A stretch of DNA of 64,000 bases from Acidiferrum sp963771295 (GCA_963771295.1 CAVYTB010000003.1:4454-68453); one strand, 5' to 3'; positions 45,906 to 54,671 are shown, counted from the first letter of the stretch. Notes: generated by a model from the sequence alone, not told the origin. Program-made: numbers and translations.

Positions 45906-46652
45906 CTAGCTGGGTATTTCGTTCAATCTCTTGGCCCAATGCCGCGCGGTATCTAGCGTCTTCTGGGTCAACATATTGTCCCACCCCGGTTCCGCATGAG
46001 CCGCAAAATTGCGAACCTTTCGAAGTTCTTCGAGTTCTCGAATCTCCTCCTTATTGAACAGATTGTTCTTATAAGCTAGCCCTAAGGCTGCGAAATTGTC
46101 ACGAAAGCGATTATCGAGTTGCCCCGTCTTAGCTGCTTCTCGCTCAACTACGCTGCGGAGCCCCCTCTCCACCTGCGTCCACACTGCTAGGAATTCGCCG
46201 AGCAATTCTGTCTTCCTGTCGTGGTCGTGAACGAGAGCGTATCCGAACAAATTCTTGAAGAGAACATTCGCAAGCTCGGCATAAACCTCCACCTTATCTC
46301 GCTCAACCGTGAGACCGTTTCCTTGGTGGTACAACTCGTTCCGCAGTCGGTGGTACCACTCTATAGTTCCCAGGTCCACACCATCGAGTTTGTCGGAAGC
46401 GTACTTCTCTAGGCCATCCAGCAATGCGGGAAAGCTCTCACCGATTTCCTGAAGCTCTTTTCGGGTAATGGTAAGTCCACTGACTCGCTTGGGAAGCCCA
46501 AGGTATGTCTTGACCATGAGTTCGACAGCATTGTCTATGCTAATCATCGCGAGACGACGATTGGTGTCGCTGTCCTTGTTCAGAAGTTCCAGTCCGTGTC
46601 TAAGGATCTCGCCGGGACCGGAGGCCCACGGTTGGCCCTGCTGTGGTTTCAT
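45906..46652 (-). CDS. HEPN-like protein with two RX4H motifs
   Basis: 248 aa, all alpha-helical in appearance. R104-N-E-L-Y-H109 and R214-N-F-A-A-H219 both fit the RX4H (R-N-x3-H) signature of HEPN ribonucleases, one in each half, so the protein is probably a HEPN tandem. The N-terminal half has AMISIDNAVELMVKTYLGLP; the C-terminal half has EIRELEELRKVRNFAAHAEPG. HEPN domains are RNA-cutting or RNA-binding modules of toxin and anti-phage systems. No MNT antitoxin lies next to it. Monocistronic. Could act as a sensor or toxin with the neighbouring operon. Confidence 0.6.
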   Translation of the reverse strand: MKPQQGQPWASGPGEILRHGLELLNKDSDTNRRLAMISIDNAVELMVKTYLGLPKRVSGLTITRKELQEIGESFPALLDGLEKYASDKLDGVDLGTIEWYHRLRNELYHQGNGLTVERDKVEVYAELANVLFKNLFGYALVHDHDRKTELLGEFLAVWTQVERGLRSVVEREAAKTGQLDNRFRDNFAALGLAYKNNLFNKEEIRELEELRKVRNFAAHAEPGWDNMLTQKTLDTARHWAKRLNEIPS

Positions 46653-46810
46653 AGCCGCCTCGGGCCTAAGTCTAACACCAACATTTCCTGCGCAATGAAA
46701 ATGCCGACGCGATTAGGCGCGGGACCTACGGCCCATACTTCGTCAGTACGACGAGTCTCTTGTCCTCCTCCCGAGAAGTTGGTGAAGGTCGGGCCAGGAG
46801 GAAGCACCGA

Positions 46811-47170
46811 ATGGCCCACAAACACACGCAAGCTCAAATCGATGCAGTCATTAATATGTGGAGAGGAAAGCACGCAGTCGAGAAGATGATTGCGGAGTAC
46901 GACGGCAGCAAGTGGAGCAAGTATCAGCGTTATCGCATGGAAGGAGGGTTCATTTTCCACATCGCGACGGACACTCTCAAACTGACGATTACTCCTCCGG
47001 GCGCCAAACTCGAAGCGAAGCGCGTAGCCAAAGCGGAAGCGAAGTTGGTCAAGTCCAAGATGGTTATTGCTGACACGTTTGACGCCAAGGTCACTGGCAA
47101 GCTGACACCCATGGACAAGGCTAATGCGAAGCTGGTTTCCGCTGCGAAGTCACCGAAGGCGGTGAAGTAG
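46811..47170 (+). CDS. small basic protein of unknown function
   Basis: 119 aa from ATG 46811, with GGAGGAAGCACCGA upstream. No recognised domain. The first half has aromatic and charged residues (INMWRGKHAVEKMIAEYDGSK), and the second half is Lys/Ala-rich (EAKRVAKAEAKLVKSK; ANAKLVSAAKSPKAVK), typical of nucleic-acid binding tails. It is the only plus-strand gene between the minus-strand HEPN and MBL genes. Confidence 0.5.
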   Translation: MAHKHTQAQIDAVINMWRGKHAVEKMIAEYDGSKWSKYQRYRMEGGFIFHIATDTLKLTITPPGAKLEAKRVAKAEAKLVKSKMVIADTFDAKVTGKLTPMDKANAKLVSAAKSPKAVK

Positions 47171-47180
47171 ACGTCCGCAT

Positions 47181-47216
47181 TGTGGTTGCACCACACGGGC
47201 CGGGGCCTCCCGGCCC
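47181..47216. terminator. bidirectional hairpins between convergent genes
   Basis: gggccggg (47197-47204) pairs with cccggccc (47209-47216) with loop gcct. tgtgg/ccaca forms a second small stem at 47181. No T tract; GC-rich stems at the meeting point of two genes. Confidence 0.45.
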
Positions 47217-47233
47217 ACGTAGTATCGGCGACA

Positions 47234-48352
47234 CTACACTCGATAGGCACCGTTGAACGTCTCTACAACTGGCTTAATTTCCTTACCTCTAAGTGACCAT
47301 CGAACGCGCACGTGACCAGCTCGGCCTTCAATTACTCGTCGGTCTTTTACCTGTAGCCTCATAGTCTTCTCTACTACCGCGTCTCGTGCAGACGCTTTGC
47401 CAGCGCCTGCGGAGGTGCAGTACAAGCTGTCAGTGCGGCCGGCCAGTCTCGCGAGGTCTGAGGGTTGTGGCAGACGTTTGGGGCCTCCATTAAACGGCGT
47501 CACTACTGCTATCGGCTTGGGAACGAGCATGTGCGTCCATACATCCGGATAATCAGCATTCGCGGAACCGTGATGGGGCACCTTAATAAAACTGGCCGGC
47601 TGTGGTTGATGGCGACTTTTGTGACAGTGGAGAACCGCCATCCATCCTTCGCCTGCAACTCCTGTATGTTCGAGGTCCGCCCCCAACAATGCCCTTAGCG
47701 GGCCAGCTTCAACCCAAAGGACGATGGAGGTGTGATTGAGAGAGCGACTTGTAATGCGGCGTGGCGTCTCTCCGGCTTTAGGAATCAGTTTGTTGATTTC
47801 ATTGAGTGCAAGCTTTACCGTGCCGTTGGACGGACTCAATGCTGTGATACTTACGGGAAATGAACGCCCACCTTGAAGAAGCTGCACTAGATTTAGATTC
47901 TCGACTACCCATTTGGGACTCGCTAACTTCTTCTCTCGTGGCGTTGTTGCGTCATCGGCGATTAAGCCGAGGATGGCGGCAAATTCTTCGACACCGGAAG
48001 TTCCTTGAAACGTAGCGGTCGCGGTTGCTGCAAGAGCGAAGAAATTACCCGTGTCGATGGCCGTGGAACAAAAGAACGCGGCACTTGGGACTCTCTTCAG
48101 TATTGATGCGAGTCCCTGAATGTGGTCGTCATGCCAATGAGTCGCAACAATTACCTTTACACCGGCTAAGGCGTCATTCTTAAAGCTGCTCAAATACTCG
48201 ATGGCCGCTGCCTCAACAGAGCCCTGTGGTCTGCACGAGTCAACAATGCACCATTGGTTGTCGCCCAGGTGGAGAATCACACATTCACCGCGCCCAGGAC
48301 CGATGATGGAAATCTCAAACTCGTGCGCAGCTGGAGGCGTCGAGAGATTCAC
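47234..48352 (-). CDS. MBL-fold metallo-hydrolase (ComEC/Rec2-type domain)
   Basis: 372 aa, GTG start 3 nt after the previous stop. Metal sites: H72, H74, D76, H77 (THWHDDHIQG), N/H206-207 region (SLNHTS), D226 (LLGADLEH) and H260/H261 (VPHHGS). This pattern is that of the ComEC-associated MBL domain, usually a nuclease or phosphodiesterase. No membrane segments. The last gene of a three-gene operon with two unknown proteins. Stand-alone MBL proteins of this type recur in defence islands, so a defence effector is plausible. Confidence 0.75.
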   Translation of the reverse strand: MNLSTPPAAHEFEISIIGPGRGECVILHLGDNQWCIVDSCRPQGSVEAAAIEYLSSFKNDALAGVKVIVATHWHDDHIQGLASILKRVPSAAFFCSTAIDTGNFFALAATATATFQGTSGVEEFAAILGLIADDATTPREKKLASPKWVVENLNLVQLLQGGRSFPVSITALSPSNGTVKLALNEINKLIPKAGETPRRITSRSLNHTSIVLWVEAGPLRALLGADLEHTGVAGEGWMAVLHCHKSRHQPQPASFIKVPHHGSANADYPDVWTHMLVPKPIAVVTPFNGGPKRLPQPSDLARLAGRTDSLYCTSAGAGKASARDAVVEKTMRLQVKDRRVIEGRAGHVRVRWSLRGKEIKPVVETFNGAYRV

Positions 48353-48354
48353 AC

Positions 48355-48963
48355 TTATTCCTGGAAGGAGTCCCGTATGCGACGGGCACGGTCAGCGACA
48401 TGGTCCAGCCTGCGTTGCGACCAGGCAGGTAGGCGTCGGAACTGCACCATGGATACATTCTTCACTTGACCTGCCACTGTGCGTTCGTTGCCGATTACCC
48501 AGTAGAAGGTTGAGCCGGGATTAATGAGGCGTAGGTCCTCGGGAGATATTTCCGTGTTATCAAAGTCAAAGGATGCCTGTTCATCCGGGGTGCCGGGGTT
48601 CGTCTTGTCGCTGAGAACCGCTGCGAATCCATCCGCACGAACTTCAGTGACCGTGCCTTCCCAAAGCTGTCTCGTCTTTAGCCGCGGAGCGCTGCCAGGG
48701 ACGGCAAGCATCAATCGCGGTCGGAATGTTGCACCACACGGCACTCCGGGACTTCGGCCATCTGAAACGGACTCTTGATTTAAGGGTGTGGGTGGAAGAG
48801 ATAAGGTACCCTCGGAAGGCGAAAGCTGGTTCGCGCCAAAGCGAGGCGTCGCATCGAATTTATAAATGGGCACATCGGGCGCACTTACGGGAGTCGTGCT
48901 TTGCTTGCCGTCAGTTGCCGGCTCTTGCCCAAGTGAGAATGTGATTGACAACTCTTGAGGCAT
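48355..48963 (-). CDS. unknown protein, middle gene of MBL operon
   Basis: 202 aa from ATG 48963, chosen for GGGAGGAAG upstream; it overlaps the end of the upstream gene by 53 bp. Low-complexity N-terminal part rich in P/S/T, then a compact domain from about residue 90: LWEGTVTEVRADGFAAVLSD, DNTEISPEDLRLINPG and GSTFYWVIGNERTVAGQ, suggestive of a small beta-barrel, ending in a basic helix (RLDHVADRARRIRDSF). No family recognised. The stop is 2 nt from the MBL start, so tightly co-expressed. Confidence 0.6.
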   Translation of the reverse strand: MPQELSITFSLGQEPATDGKQSTTPVSAPDVPIYKFDATPRFGANQLSPSEGTLSLPPTPLNQESVSDGRSPGVPCGATFRPRLMLAVPGSAPRLKTRQLWEGTVTEVRADGFAAVLSDKTNPGTPDEQASFDFDNTEISPEDLRLINPGSTFYWVIGNERTVAGQVKNVSMVQFRRLPAWSQRRLDHVADRARRIRDSFQE

Positions 48964-49573
48964 AAACTTGCGCTTCCTCCCAACGTTCACCTAGTATTCC
49001 CATCAAACCTTTCAATGGCTCGGCTTCAGGCGCCGGGTAGTGTTCGTTCGTCTCAAAATAAACGCCATGCGGTACTTGGGTGGACGGCTCCACTTTAACA
49101 TTAAACTGCGCACCTTTTGGCTTGTCCTTCTCAGTACGTATTGTCATCGTCAATAAACCAGGTCGTCCCTCCAGAACCTGGTTCCAAGGTTCCTTTGGAG
49201 CGAGCCGGTCGCCAATCTGATGCCACCTTTCCTCCGACCCCATAGCAAAATGCATTTGATAGTTGAGTCCCAATGCAGTCACGGGCGTGTGTTCTAGGAT
49301 GAAAAACGCGCCCAGTACCAGGTCCCGCAGCGGTGCCGGATTTGTACTTGGTTTCGAAGCGGCAACGAATCGGTTATCCGTCACTTGGATAATAAATCTC
49401 TCTGTCTCGAAGTGGGAGACCTGCGGAACTATGACCTTGATATCCGCTGTGTCTGCTTCTGCTTGGGGCAAGAGCCCTTGACGGGCAAACCATTCGGGCT
49501 GAAATATCTTTGGATTAAAGGAGCCTATAAGAACCACCGTGCCGCCGCTAATTTCTGGGATGAGGTCGGGCAT
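48911..49573 (-). CDS. unknown protein, first gene of MBL operon
   Basis: 220 aa. Family not recognised. Conspicuous blocks are VLIGSFNPKIFQPEWFARQG, HFETERFIIQVTDNRFVAA, ALGLNYQMHFAMGSEERWH and FNVKVEPSTQVPHGVYFET. The sequence is rich in beta strands, with one helical segment near the end (ERWEEAQVYASRVVNHIL). It resembles in general style the small beta-rich proteins (TIGR04255-type) found in defence islands, but no motif proves that. Heads an operon with the P/S/T-rich protein and the MBL hydrolase. Confidence 0.6.
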   Translation of the reverse strand: MPDLIPEISGGTVVLIGSFNPKIFQPEWFARQGLLPQAEADTADIKVIVPQVSHFETERFIIQVTDNRFVAASKPSTNPAPLRDLVLGAFFILEHTPVTALGLNYQMHFAMGSEERWHQIGDRLAPKEPWNQVLEGRPGLLTMTIRTEKDKPKGAQFNVKVEPSTQVPHGVYFETNEHYPAPEAEPLKGLMGILGERWEEAQVYASRVVNHILTWARAGN

Positions 49574-49655
49574 GGAGCCTCACTATAATCGAAACAATGC
49601 GCTACCACAATGGTCCTCTGCACCCTTGCCGGTGCGAAATCAAGCCACGTGAGGG

Positions 49656-50279
49656 TCAGTAGGGCGCTAGCTCGCATTCTGCCATTTCCCATTCAGCCAC
49701 GCGACCCTCCATCGCCTGAACGACCTCTAATTTCGGCACGTCACCGTCCGGATAAAGGATACAGCGGCGATTTTGTGTCTGGGTTTCGGCGTCAGCCCAT
49801 CGGCAGTTCGTGGGTTCGTAGTGTCCCTGGGGGTTTATTCGGTCCAGCGTCTTCCCGAGCGGACGCGGTCCCATGTCGGCGCAAAAGTTCTTGAAGCCTT
49901 GTCCGTGACTCCCAGACATCCACCGTTCGCAGACGCGAACGCCGCGACCACCGTAGTTTTCATAAGCGTGATTGGTAGTACAACTGCAACGGGCCACCAT
50001 GCTTAAGTAGGACTGCATCTCGCCCGTGCGAAGATACTTCAGTTTTCCTTTTCGACCCTTATAAACGCGCGCGTGCGCACTGTTGTCCCTTGTCATCGCC
50101 CATTTGCCCTCGACGGGGGCACACTTGCGGCAATTCAGATAAATTCTCTCGGCGAGCTGGGAGCGCCAAAGCTCGATGTCGGTTCCACACGCGCAGCGGC
50201 AGAGGAACACGTCCGGACGAATCTCTTTGATGACAGTGAGGTTTCCAAACTTCCCGTCGAAGAATGACAAGTGGTTCAC
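49656..50279 (-). CDS. phage-type HNH-like / NUMOD-like protein
   Basis: 207 aa. GTG start at 50279 has AGGAG only one base away, so the true start is uncertain. An N-terminal zinc-ribbon-like part (FLCRCACGTDIELWRSQL; LNCRKC) precedes a C-terminal block common in phage genomes: YLSMVARCSCTTNHAYENYG, GGRGVRVCERWMSG, LDRINPQGHYEPTNCRWADA. The GGRG and H/N residues suggest a homing-endonuclease-like or DNA-binding role. Sits just beyond the capsid gene on the same strand. Confidence 0.6.
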   Translation of the reverse strand: MNHLSFFDGKFGNLTVIKEIRPDVFLCRCACGTDIELWRSQLAERIYLNCRKCAPVEGKWAMTRDNSAHARVYKGRKGKLKYLRTGEMQSYLSMVARCSCTTNHAYENYGGRGVRVCERWMSGSHGQGFKNFCADMGPRPLGKTLDRINPQGHYEPTNCRWADAETQTQNRRCILYPDGDVPKLEVVQAMEGRVAEWEMAECELAPY

Positions 50280-50380
50280 TCCTGAGCAGTCGCTACGGGT
50301 TCACGAAAATGTCACGCTCAGAAACAGAGAAGCCCGAACGCCGCCTTGGCATTCGGACTTCAATAGAAATCGGTAAAGGT

Positions 50381-51634
50381 TTAGGAGAAGTTGCGAATCA
50401 TCACGAAGGGCGACGGACTCACGACGTCGTTCCACAGGAGCGCACCGTCTGCGCGGGCGAAGCAACGAACTTCAACGAGTCCGTTTTCCACCAGTCCAGG
50501 CGCCTCCGTGAAGGTCTTGAGGCCGATGCCTTCGTCAGCAGTGATGAGGCGAGTCGCCCAATACGTGAAGTCTCCGAGGACGACGGGCACCTTGCTCGCG
50601 CCGATGGAGTCCATGCTTGGGGCAATCTTCACCGGAATGCCGAGAATGTATGGCTTTCCGTTGATGTACTTCACGAGGTCGAGGATTTGTCCGTACTTCG
50701 TCAGTTGGCCGGACAGGGTTGAGAGTGTGCTCTGATTCATAATCCACGCTGTCCGTGGACCGAAGTACGCGGCGTCCAGTTGCCCGAGGGCGGCGCTGAA
50801 GTCCGCAGAGCCGAGCGAGTTTGCTCCGGTGTTGACGGAGCCGTCGTTCGCAGAGCTGCCCTGCGCCGTGACTATCGGCGCGCCGAGCGCTTCGAGGGAA
50901 GGAACCAATCCGAGCGGCTTCACGCCACCGCCAGTTCCGGTCACGAGATCTTTGCCGATGCCGCGTGCCAATTTGTCTTGGAAGAAGGTTTCCATGATGC
51001 TCGACAAAGACAGAGCGGAGGAAACGTCTTGGAAAGCCTCTTGGCTCGCAACATACACGTCGCTGGCGTAGGAATAAGCGCCCAGCGTCGCGTGGGAAAT
51101 GCTGCTGATGTCCACTACTGTCCGGCTCGCGGATTCACCAACAACCGAAGCAGTGTGCTCGGTGTCAGACGAGGTCGGGACAGGCAGAGGGCGACCGTTG
51201 CTGGTCTTGATGAGCGTGCAGCAATCCTCATCAAACAGACAATCGTGTGCCTTCAATGCGCGAAAGAGGGTCGGGAAGAAACCTGTCGGGACGAAATACC
51301 CGAGGCTGGTGTAGGTGCCGATTTGCGCTCCGAGGTTGCCTTCGGTCATGTTCCGCTTTTCACCGCGGATGAACCCTGCAAGGGCCACAGCGCGTTGCTC
51401 GGCTTCATTCAACGGCTTCCGCAACTGAATAGGTTCCAAGCCCGCTTTGCTCGCACGCTCGTTGTGTCTTTCCTCGTCCAGTTCGGCAAGAGTGATGCCG
51501 CCCTGTTTGAGAACGCTGATGGAGGAAAGCAGCCAAGCGTTGCGCCGCTCTTCCTGTGTCGTCAGCCTCGGTTTCCTGCTAAGGGCGCTTGCTTCCTGGA
51601 TGAGGACAGCAAGACCTCGTTGGTCAATCGTCAT
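50381..51634 (-). CDS. HK97-fold major capsid protein
   Basis: 417 aa, strong AAGGAG site 8 nt before ATG 51634. The N-terminal 95 residues are helical and charged, like the scaffolding delta domain of HK97-type capsids. The remainder follows the fold: GTYTSLGYFVPTGFFPTLFR, TVVDISSISHATLGAYSYAS (E-loop/N-arm), MNQSTLSTLSGQLTKYGQI (spine helix) and TFTEAPGLVENGLVEVRCFA (P-domain end). It forms the capsid shell. No protease, portal or large terminase is adjacent. Confidence 0.85.
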   Translation of the reverse strand: MTIDQRGLAVLIQEASALSRKPRLTTQEERRNAWLLSSISVLKQGGITLAELDEERHNERASKAGLEPIQLRKPLNEAEQRAVALAGFIRGEKRNMTEGNLGAQIGTYTSLGYFVPTGFFPTLFRALKAHDCLFDEDCCTLIKTSNGRPLPVPTSSDTEHTASVVGESASRTVVDISSISHATLGAYSYASDVYVASQEAFQDVSSALSLSSIMETFFQDKLARGIGKDLVTGTGGGVKPLGLVPSLEALGAPIVTAQGSSANDGSVNTGANSLGSADFSAALGQLDAAYFGPRTAWIMNQSTLSTLSGQLTKYGQILDLVKYINGKPYILGIPVKIAPSMDSIGASKVPVVLGDFTYWATRLITADEGIGLKTFTEAPGLVENGLVEVRCFARADGALLWNDVVSPSPFVMIRNFS

Positions 51635-51682
51635 GTGAATCTCCTTCGGTTTGATTTGCCTGGATTGGTCCGCCAGGTGCGG

Positions 51683-51970
51683 TTACTCGAGGATGAAGTC
51701 GAGCAATTTCTTTTGGTTCGCAACTATGGTCTGCTCAAGCTCGCGCTCCTGGCGCTTGAGGGCCTCGAACGCTGCTGGATTAGGCCGATCGAACTGCATC
51801 GTTGGTTGAGCGAATCGCTTCACGATGCTCCGCGATTCGAACTTCATGTCGATGCGCCTCCGCTCTTCACGACGCTTCGATTGGTAATCGCGTTCGAGTG
51901 CGGCAGCGCGTTCCGGAGTCAGTAGGTTGACCCAAATTTCTTCAGCAGCGAACCTTCCGGCGACTATCAT
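51683..51970 (-). CDS. small phage-region protein, unknown
   Basis: 95 aa, ATGA overlap with the upstream gene. Highly charged, likely helical (DYQSKRREERRRIDMKFES; RQERELEQTIVANQKKLLDF). Position before the capsid gene suggests a head or scaffolding accessory, but no motif supports a specific role. Confidence 0.5.
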   Translation of the reverse strand: MIVAGRFAAEEIWVNLLTPERAAALERDYQSKRREERRRIDMKFESRSIVKRFAQPTMQFDRPNPAAFEALKRQERELEQTIVANQKKLLDFILE

Positions 51971-52347
51971 TGGCGACTCCTGAGGGCTTCGAGCTTGCCC
52001 TTGTTCTCTAATTTCCTGTTGCGCTCAACCCATGCAGCCTTCTTCTTGAGGAGGGCTTCGTATTGCGCGACGATGGCCGGAGGTGGTGCTTCCTGAATCC
52101 CGCAGTGCCCAACCTTCTGCGTCTGGTGTGCTGTCGGGCCTTTGATTTCTCCACACGACCCGCAACCGCATCCGTACTTGATACTTGGGTCGATTCCATC
52201 GAGCACAATGACAGTCCACTTCATGTTGCGCGGATACTTTGGCGGAGCCGGTTCAGCCGACACAGCAAGCCCAGCGGCGATGAACTTCTTCGCGCTCTCG
52301 GTGGGGACGTGGTACGAACGATTACTTCCAATGTCTCGAATCAACAT
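51967..52347 (-). CDS. small phage-region protein with Cys cluster
   Basis: 126 aa, good AAGGAG site. YHVPTESAKKFIAAGLAVSA near the start, then GCGCGSCGE near residue 60, a possible zinc or Fe-S knuckle, and a basic helical tail. No known family. Overlaps the next gene by 4 bp. Confidence 0.5.
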   Translation of the reverse strand: MLIRDIGSNRSYHVPTESAKKFIAAGLAVSAEPAPPKYPRNMKWTVIVLDGIDPSIKYGCGCGSCGEIKGPTAHQTQKVGHCGIQEAPPPAIVAQYEALLKKKAAWVERNRKLENKGKLEALRSRQ

Positions 52348-52432
52348 GGCAATTCTCCTTAGGCGGTGCTACCGCCAACTTCTGGTACTCTCACGCGGCG
52401 GTCCGCGAACTTCTCAACCCGTGACGCTGTTA

Positions 52433-52687
52433 CTACTTCTTGAAAGGCACGACGCCCGAAACGCTCTCGCGAACGCGGACCAGCTCCACTGGCGATAGCG
52501 CAGAGATGCCGTCCACCAGCGAGGCGATGTGCTGCTGTCCCTTAATCGCGAGCCGCTTCTGCCGCAGCGTCTCGTTGCCGACGAGCTTGCCGTAGACTAC
52601 GAAGGCGTCCTCTGGTGAAGCCGTTCCCTTCAGCAGTCCGTTGTGGACCGCACACGCGAGAAAATCTGGTGACATGAACCCGCTCAT
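52433..52687 (-). CDS. small phage-region protein, unknown
   Basis: 84 aa, ATGA overlap with the terminase small subunit gene, hence translationally coupled. Short helical sequence (SPEDAFVVYGKLVGNETLRQ). No motif recognised. Confidence 0.5.
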   Translation of the reverse strand: MSGFMSPDFLACAVHNGLLKGTASPEDAFVVYGKLVGNETLRQKRLAIKGQQHIASLVDGISALSPVELVRVRESVSGVVPFKK

Positions 52688-53190
52688 TTCGTTGCTCCGT
52701 TCTTGAGGATGTAGGCAATAGTTCCAGGCTGCGCTTCTTCCTGAACTTCCGTCCGGCGTGTCTGCTTAATTTTCGGGCCAGCAAGCGGACTGAGTCCGAG
52801 GCGGTCCAGGATGCTCACGAGTTGCTTCTCTGCCTCAGTCGCAATCTTCAAATTAAGGTTCAGCTTCTCGCACTGGTGCATCTTCCCGTTGCTGTCGATT
52901 CGGGTGTAGGTGGTCACTTCACCTTCGTCGAGCAGCTTGGCCTGAGCGCGTGAGCGCCTGTCCCAGATTGCCGCGTACAGCTCGAGCAGGTATTTGTCGC
53001 CGGACGTGAGCGCACGTCGCTCGAGAAGCAACTTCACCAGGTCCTTGAAAACTTTGCGGGCGGCTGGCGTTACGTCCTTCGGGTATTTCGGACGAGAGGC
53101 GAGGAGGGCTGAAGGCTTGTCGGGTGTCCGGTCATGCGGAGTCGTCGAGTGCAGTTTGTGAAGTGTGTCGTCCTTCCGTGGCATCGGCAT
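52684..53190 (-). CDS. phage terminase small subunit (P27 family)
   Basis: 168 aa from ATG 53190, preceded by AAGAGGAAACACG; the upstream extension has no site. The P27/TerS layout is visible: KYPKDVTPAARKVFKDLVKL, then LTSGDKYLLELYAAIWDRRS and NLNLKIATEAEKQLVSILDR, followed by an LGLSPLA tail. TerS proteins recognise the packaging site and engage TerL. Satellites often keep their own TerS to redirect a helper phage, and no TerL gene is seen here. Confidence 0.8.
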   Translation of the reverse strand: MPMPRKDDTLHKLHSTTPHDRTPDKPSALLASRPKYPKDVTPAARKVFKDLVKLLLERRALTSGDKYLLELYAAIWDRRSRAQAKLLDEGEVTTYTRIDSNGKMHQCEKLNLNLKIATEAEKQLVSILDRLGLSPLAGPKIKQTRRTEVQEEAQPGTIAYILKNGATK

Positions 53191-53271
53191 CGTGTTTCCT
53201 CTTAGCAGCACTCGCCAGCCGGACCAAGGATTTGGGGAATACTCAAATCCGGCTAGGCGAGTGCAATCCAC

Positions 53272-53828
53272 TACGGGGACGAGGCCGCAGTGAAACTTTT
53301 CGAAATCGCTTGGAAATCTCGTCCTTGCAAACCCGCTCGTTGTGTTACGGGCGATTGACAGCTGAGGAGAACAGGCTGGACGCTACGTTAAATGACCGGG
53401 CAATGGCGGGCGAACAGACGATGAAGGCTCGGCTCAAACGGAACCGGAAACGGATGAAACATAATGAAAAAGTTTTGGCGTCAACCGGATTCGTGTCAAA
53501 AACGACAGCGCTGCGGTTCGAGCGGAAATCTACCTACAAATCGGATGGCACTATAGAGTGCTTCCCAGCGCTCTCAAACTCGAGGACTTATCTCGCATCG
53601 ACCATCGTTCGCTTGTATCTGTCGGATTCCCGTTCACTCTGTATACTGTTCCGCTCGCAACGTCCAGCGAACGCCCGGCAAATCGCGATTAAAATGCCGA
53701 GAACGACCGTTTAATCGGTTGGTTTGGACCTCCTAGCGCACTCACAGGGAAGTGATAAGCTGAGGCTACCAGGTGAAGAACTCAGATATTCCGCCCTCCA
53801 AATGACGCATCCCCTTGGTAGGACACGG
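53272..53828. other. intergenic with divergent promoter elements
   Basis: 589 bp between TerS (minus) and the next plus gene. A gtatac core at 53641 lies in a -10-like tctgtatactgtt that could serve either strand. A plus-strand frame covering 53124-53714 has no credible start or homology, and I do not call it. Confidence 0.4.
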
Positions 53829-53846
53829 TGGAGTGTATACTCTCCA
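53829..53846. promoter_or_regulatory. palindromic operator overlapping a TATACT -10
   Basis: tggagtgtatactctcca is a palindrome with 16 of 18 positions matching, centred on gtatac. It lies 15 bp before the GTG of the next gene. Confidence 0.5.
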
Positions 53847-53860
53847 GCCAGGAGAGAACC

Positions 53861-54343
53861 GTGGCGCGCGCAACCAGACCAGGAACATCGAAGCTTTCGC
53901 GGAAACGCCGCAATCCGCTGGTAGCGCATGAACTTTATATATTAGAGGCTGTCGGCGGTAAGGGCGTGGATAACGTTTTCTATCGGGAATTTGAACAACG
54001 ACAGAAAGCGTCTGTTGAGGCGTCGTCTGAGGGTATTCACGTTGAGTTTAGATTTCACGATGTTGTCTTCTTTCTCCTGAGAGCTGCGACTGAAGGTGTC
54101 GTGGGAAATCTTGCATATGACGCGTTGAGGAGAGCGTTGACGGCGGTGCGCAAACCTAAATTAGAGGACAGTGGCAGCATGACTTTATCCGCTGTGGTGA
54201 ATCGGCGAAGCTACAACCGCGAACGCCGCAAGAAGCACCCAGGTACAAGAGGGACCGCCATTTCCGCTAAGATTCAACGAGAGCTTGAAAAGCAATACGA
54301 ACTGTTCGTCTCGGTGACATGGAAGCACCGCAAGAAGCGGTGA
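53861..54343 (+). CDS. unknown protein of the accessory region
   Basis: 160 aa from GTG 53861 with AGGAGAGAACC upstream. Mixed alpha/beta: HELYILEAVGGKGVDNVFYR, HVEFRFHDVVFFLLRAATEG, then a basic tail (RRSYNRERRKKHPGTRG). No family recognised. Controlled by the palindromic site just upstream, consistent with a repressed accessory gene. Confidence 0.5.
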   Translation: MARATRPGTSKLSRKRRNPLVAHELYILEAVGGKGVDNVFYREFEQRQKASVEASSEGIHVEFRFHDVVFFLLRAATEGVVGNLAYDALRRALTAVRKPKLEDSGSMTLSAVVNRRSYNRERRKKHPGTRGTAISAKIQRELEKQYELFVSVTWKHRKKR

Positions 54344-54362
54344 CTCGGAAACTGTTTTGGAT

Positions 54363-54671
54363 TTATTTGCAGTCTTCTGGGAAGAGTCTGCAGGTCACCC
54401 TTCGCGAGTCCTCTTTAGCTAGTGCGCAAGCCCGCTCCCCGAGCTTGCAAGCGACGCGGACACAGAACGCTTCCTGGGCTTCGACTCGGGCTTTTCTCTG
54501 AACGTCCGTCTCGCTCGTTTGAATGACGACGAAACTGCCGATAATAAGCACGAGCAGTCCCGTAGTTGCCCAGAAGACTTGCGCTCGAGCTTTCTTACCG
54601 TACTTCTTCCCCACATAGTGATATTGAGCTAGATTTGGCCCCCAATGATGCCGCGCGGTTCTGCGTTCCAC
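54363..54671 (-). CDS. small single-pass membrane protein with Cys-rich tail
   Basis: 102 aa. One membrane segment (VFWATTGLLVLIIGSFVVI), then a tail with four Cys in two close pairs (CVRVACKLGERAC; CRLFPEDCK) that could form disulphides outside the membrane. Convergent with the gene before it. Unknown function. Confidence 0.45.
   Translation of the reverse strand: MERRTARHHWGPNLAQYHYVGKKYGKKARAQVFWATTGLLVLIIGSFVVIQTSETDVQRKARVEAQEAFCVRVACKLGERACALAKEDSRRVTCRLFPEDCK

Noticed and set aside
50381..51634. Encapsulin reading of the HK97-fold protein
   Set aside because: A helical N-terminal delta-like domain, and a TerS gene with small phage genes upstream, favour a phage capsid; no encapsulin cargo gene is adjacent.
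53124..53714. 196-aa plus-strand frame over the TerS start and spacer
   Set aside because: Antisense to TerS in its first part, no ribosome site and low-quality composition. The spacer is better read as regulatory.
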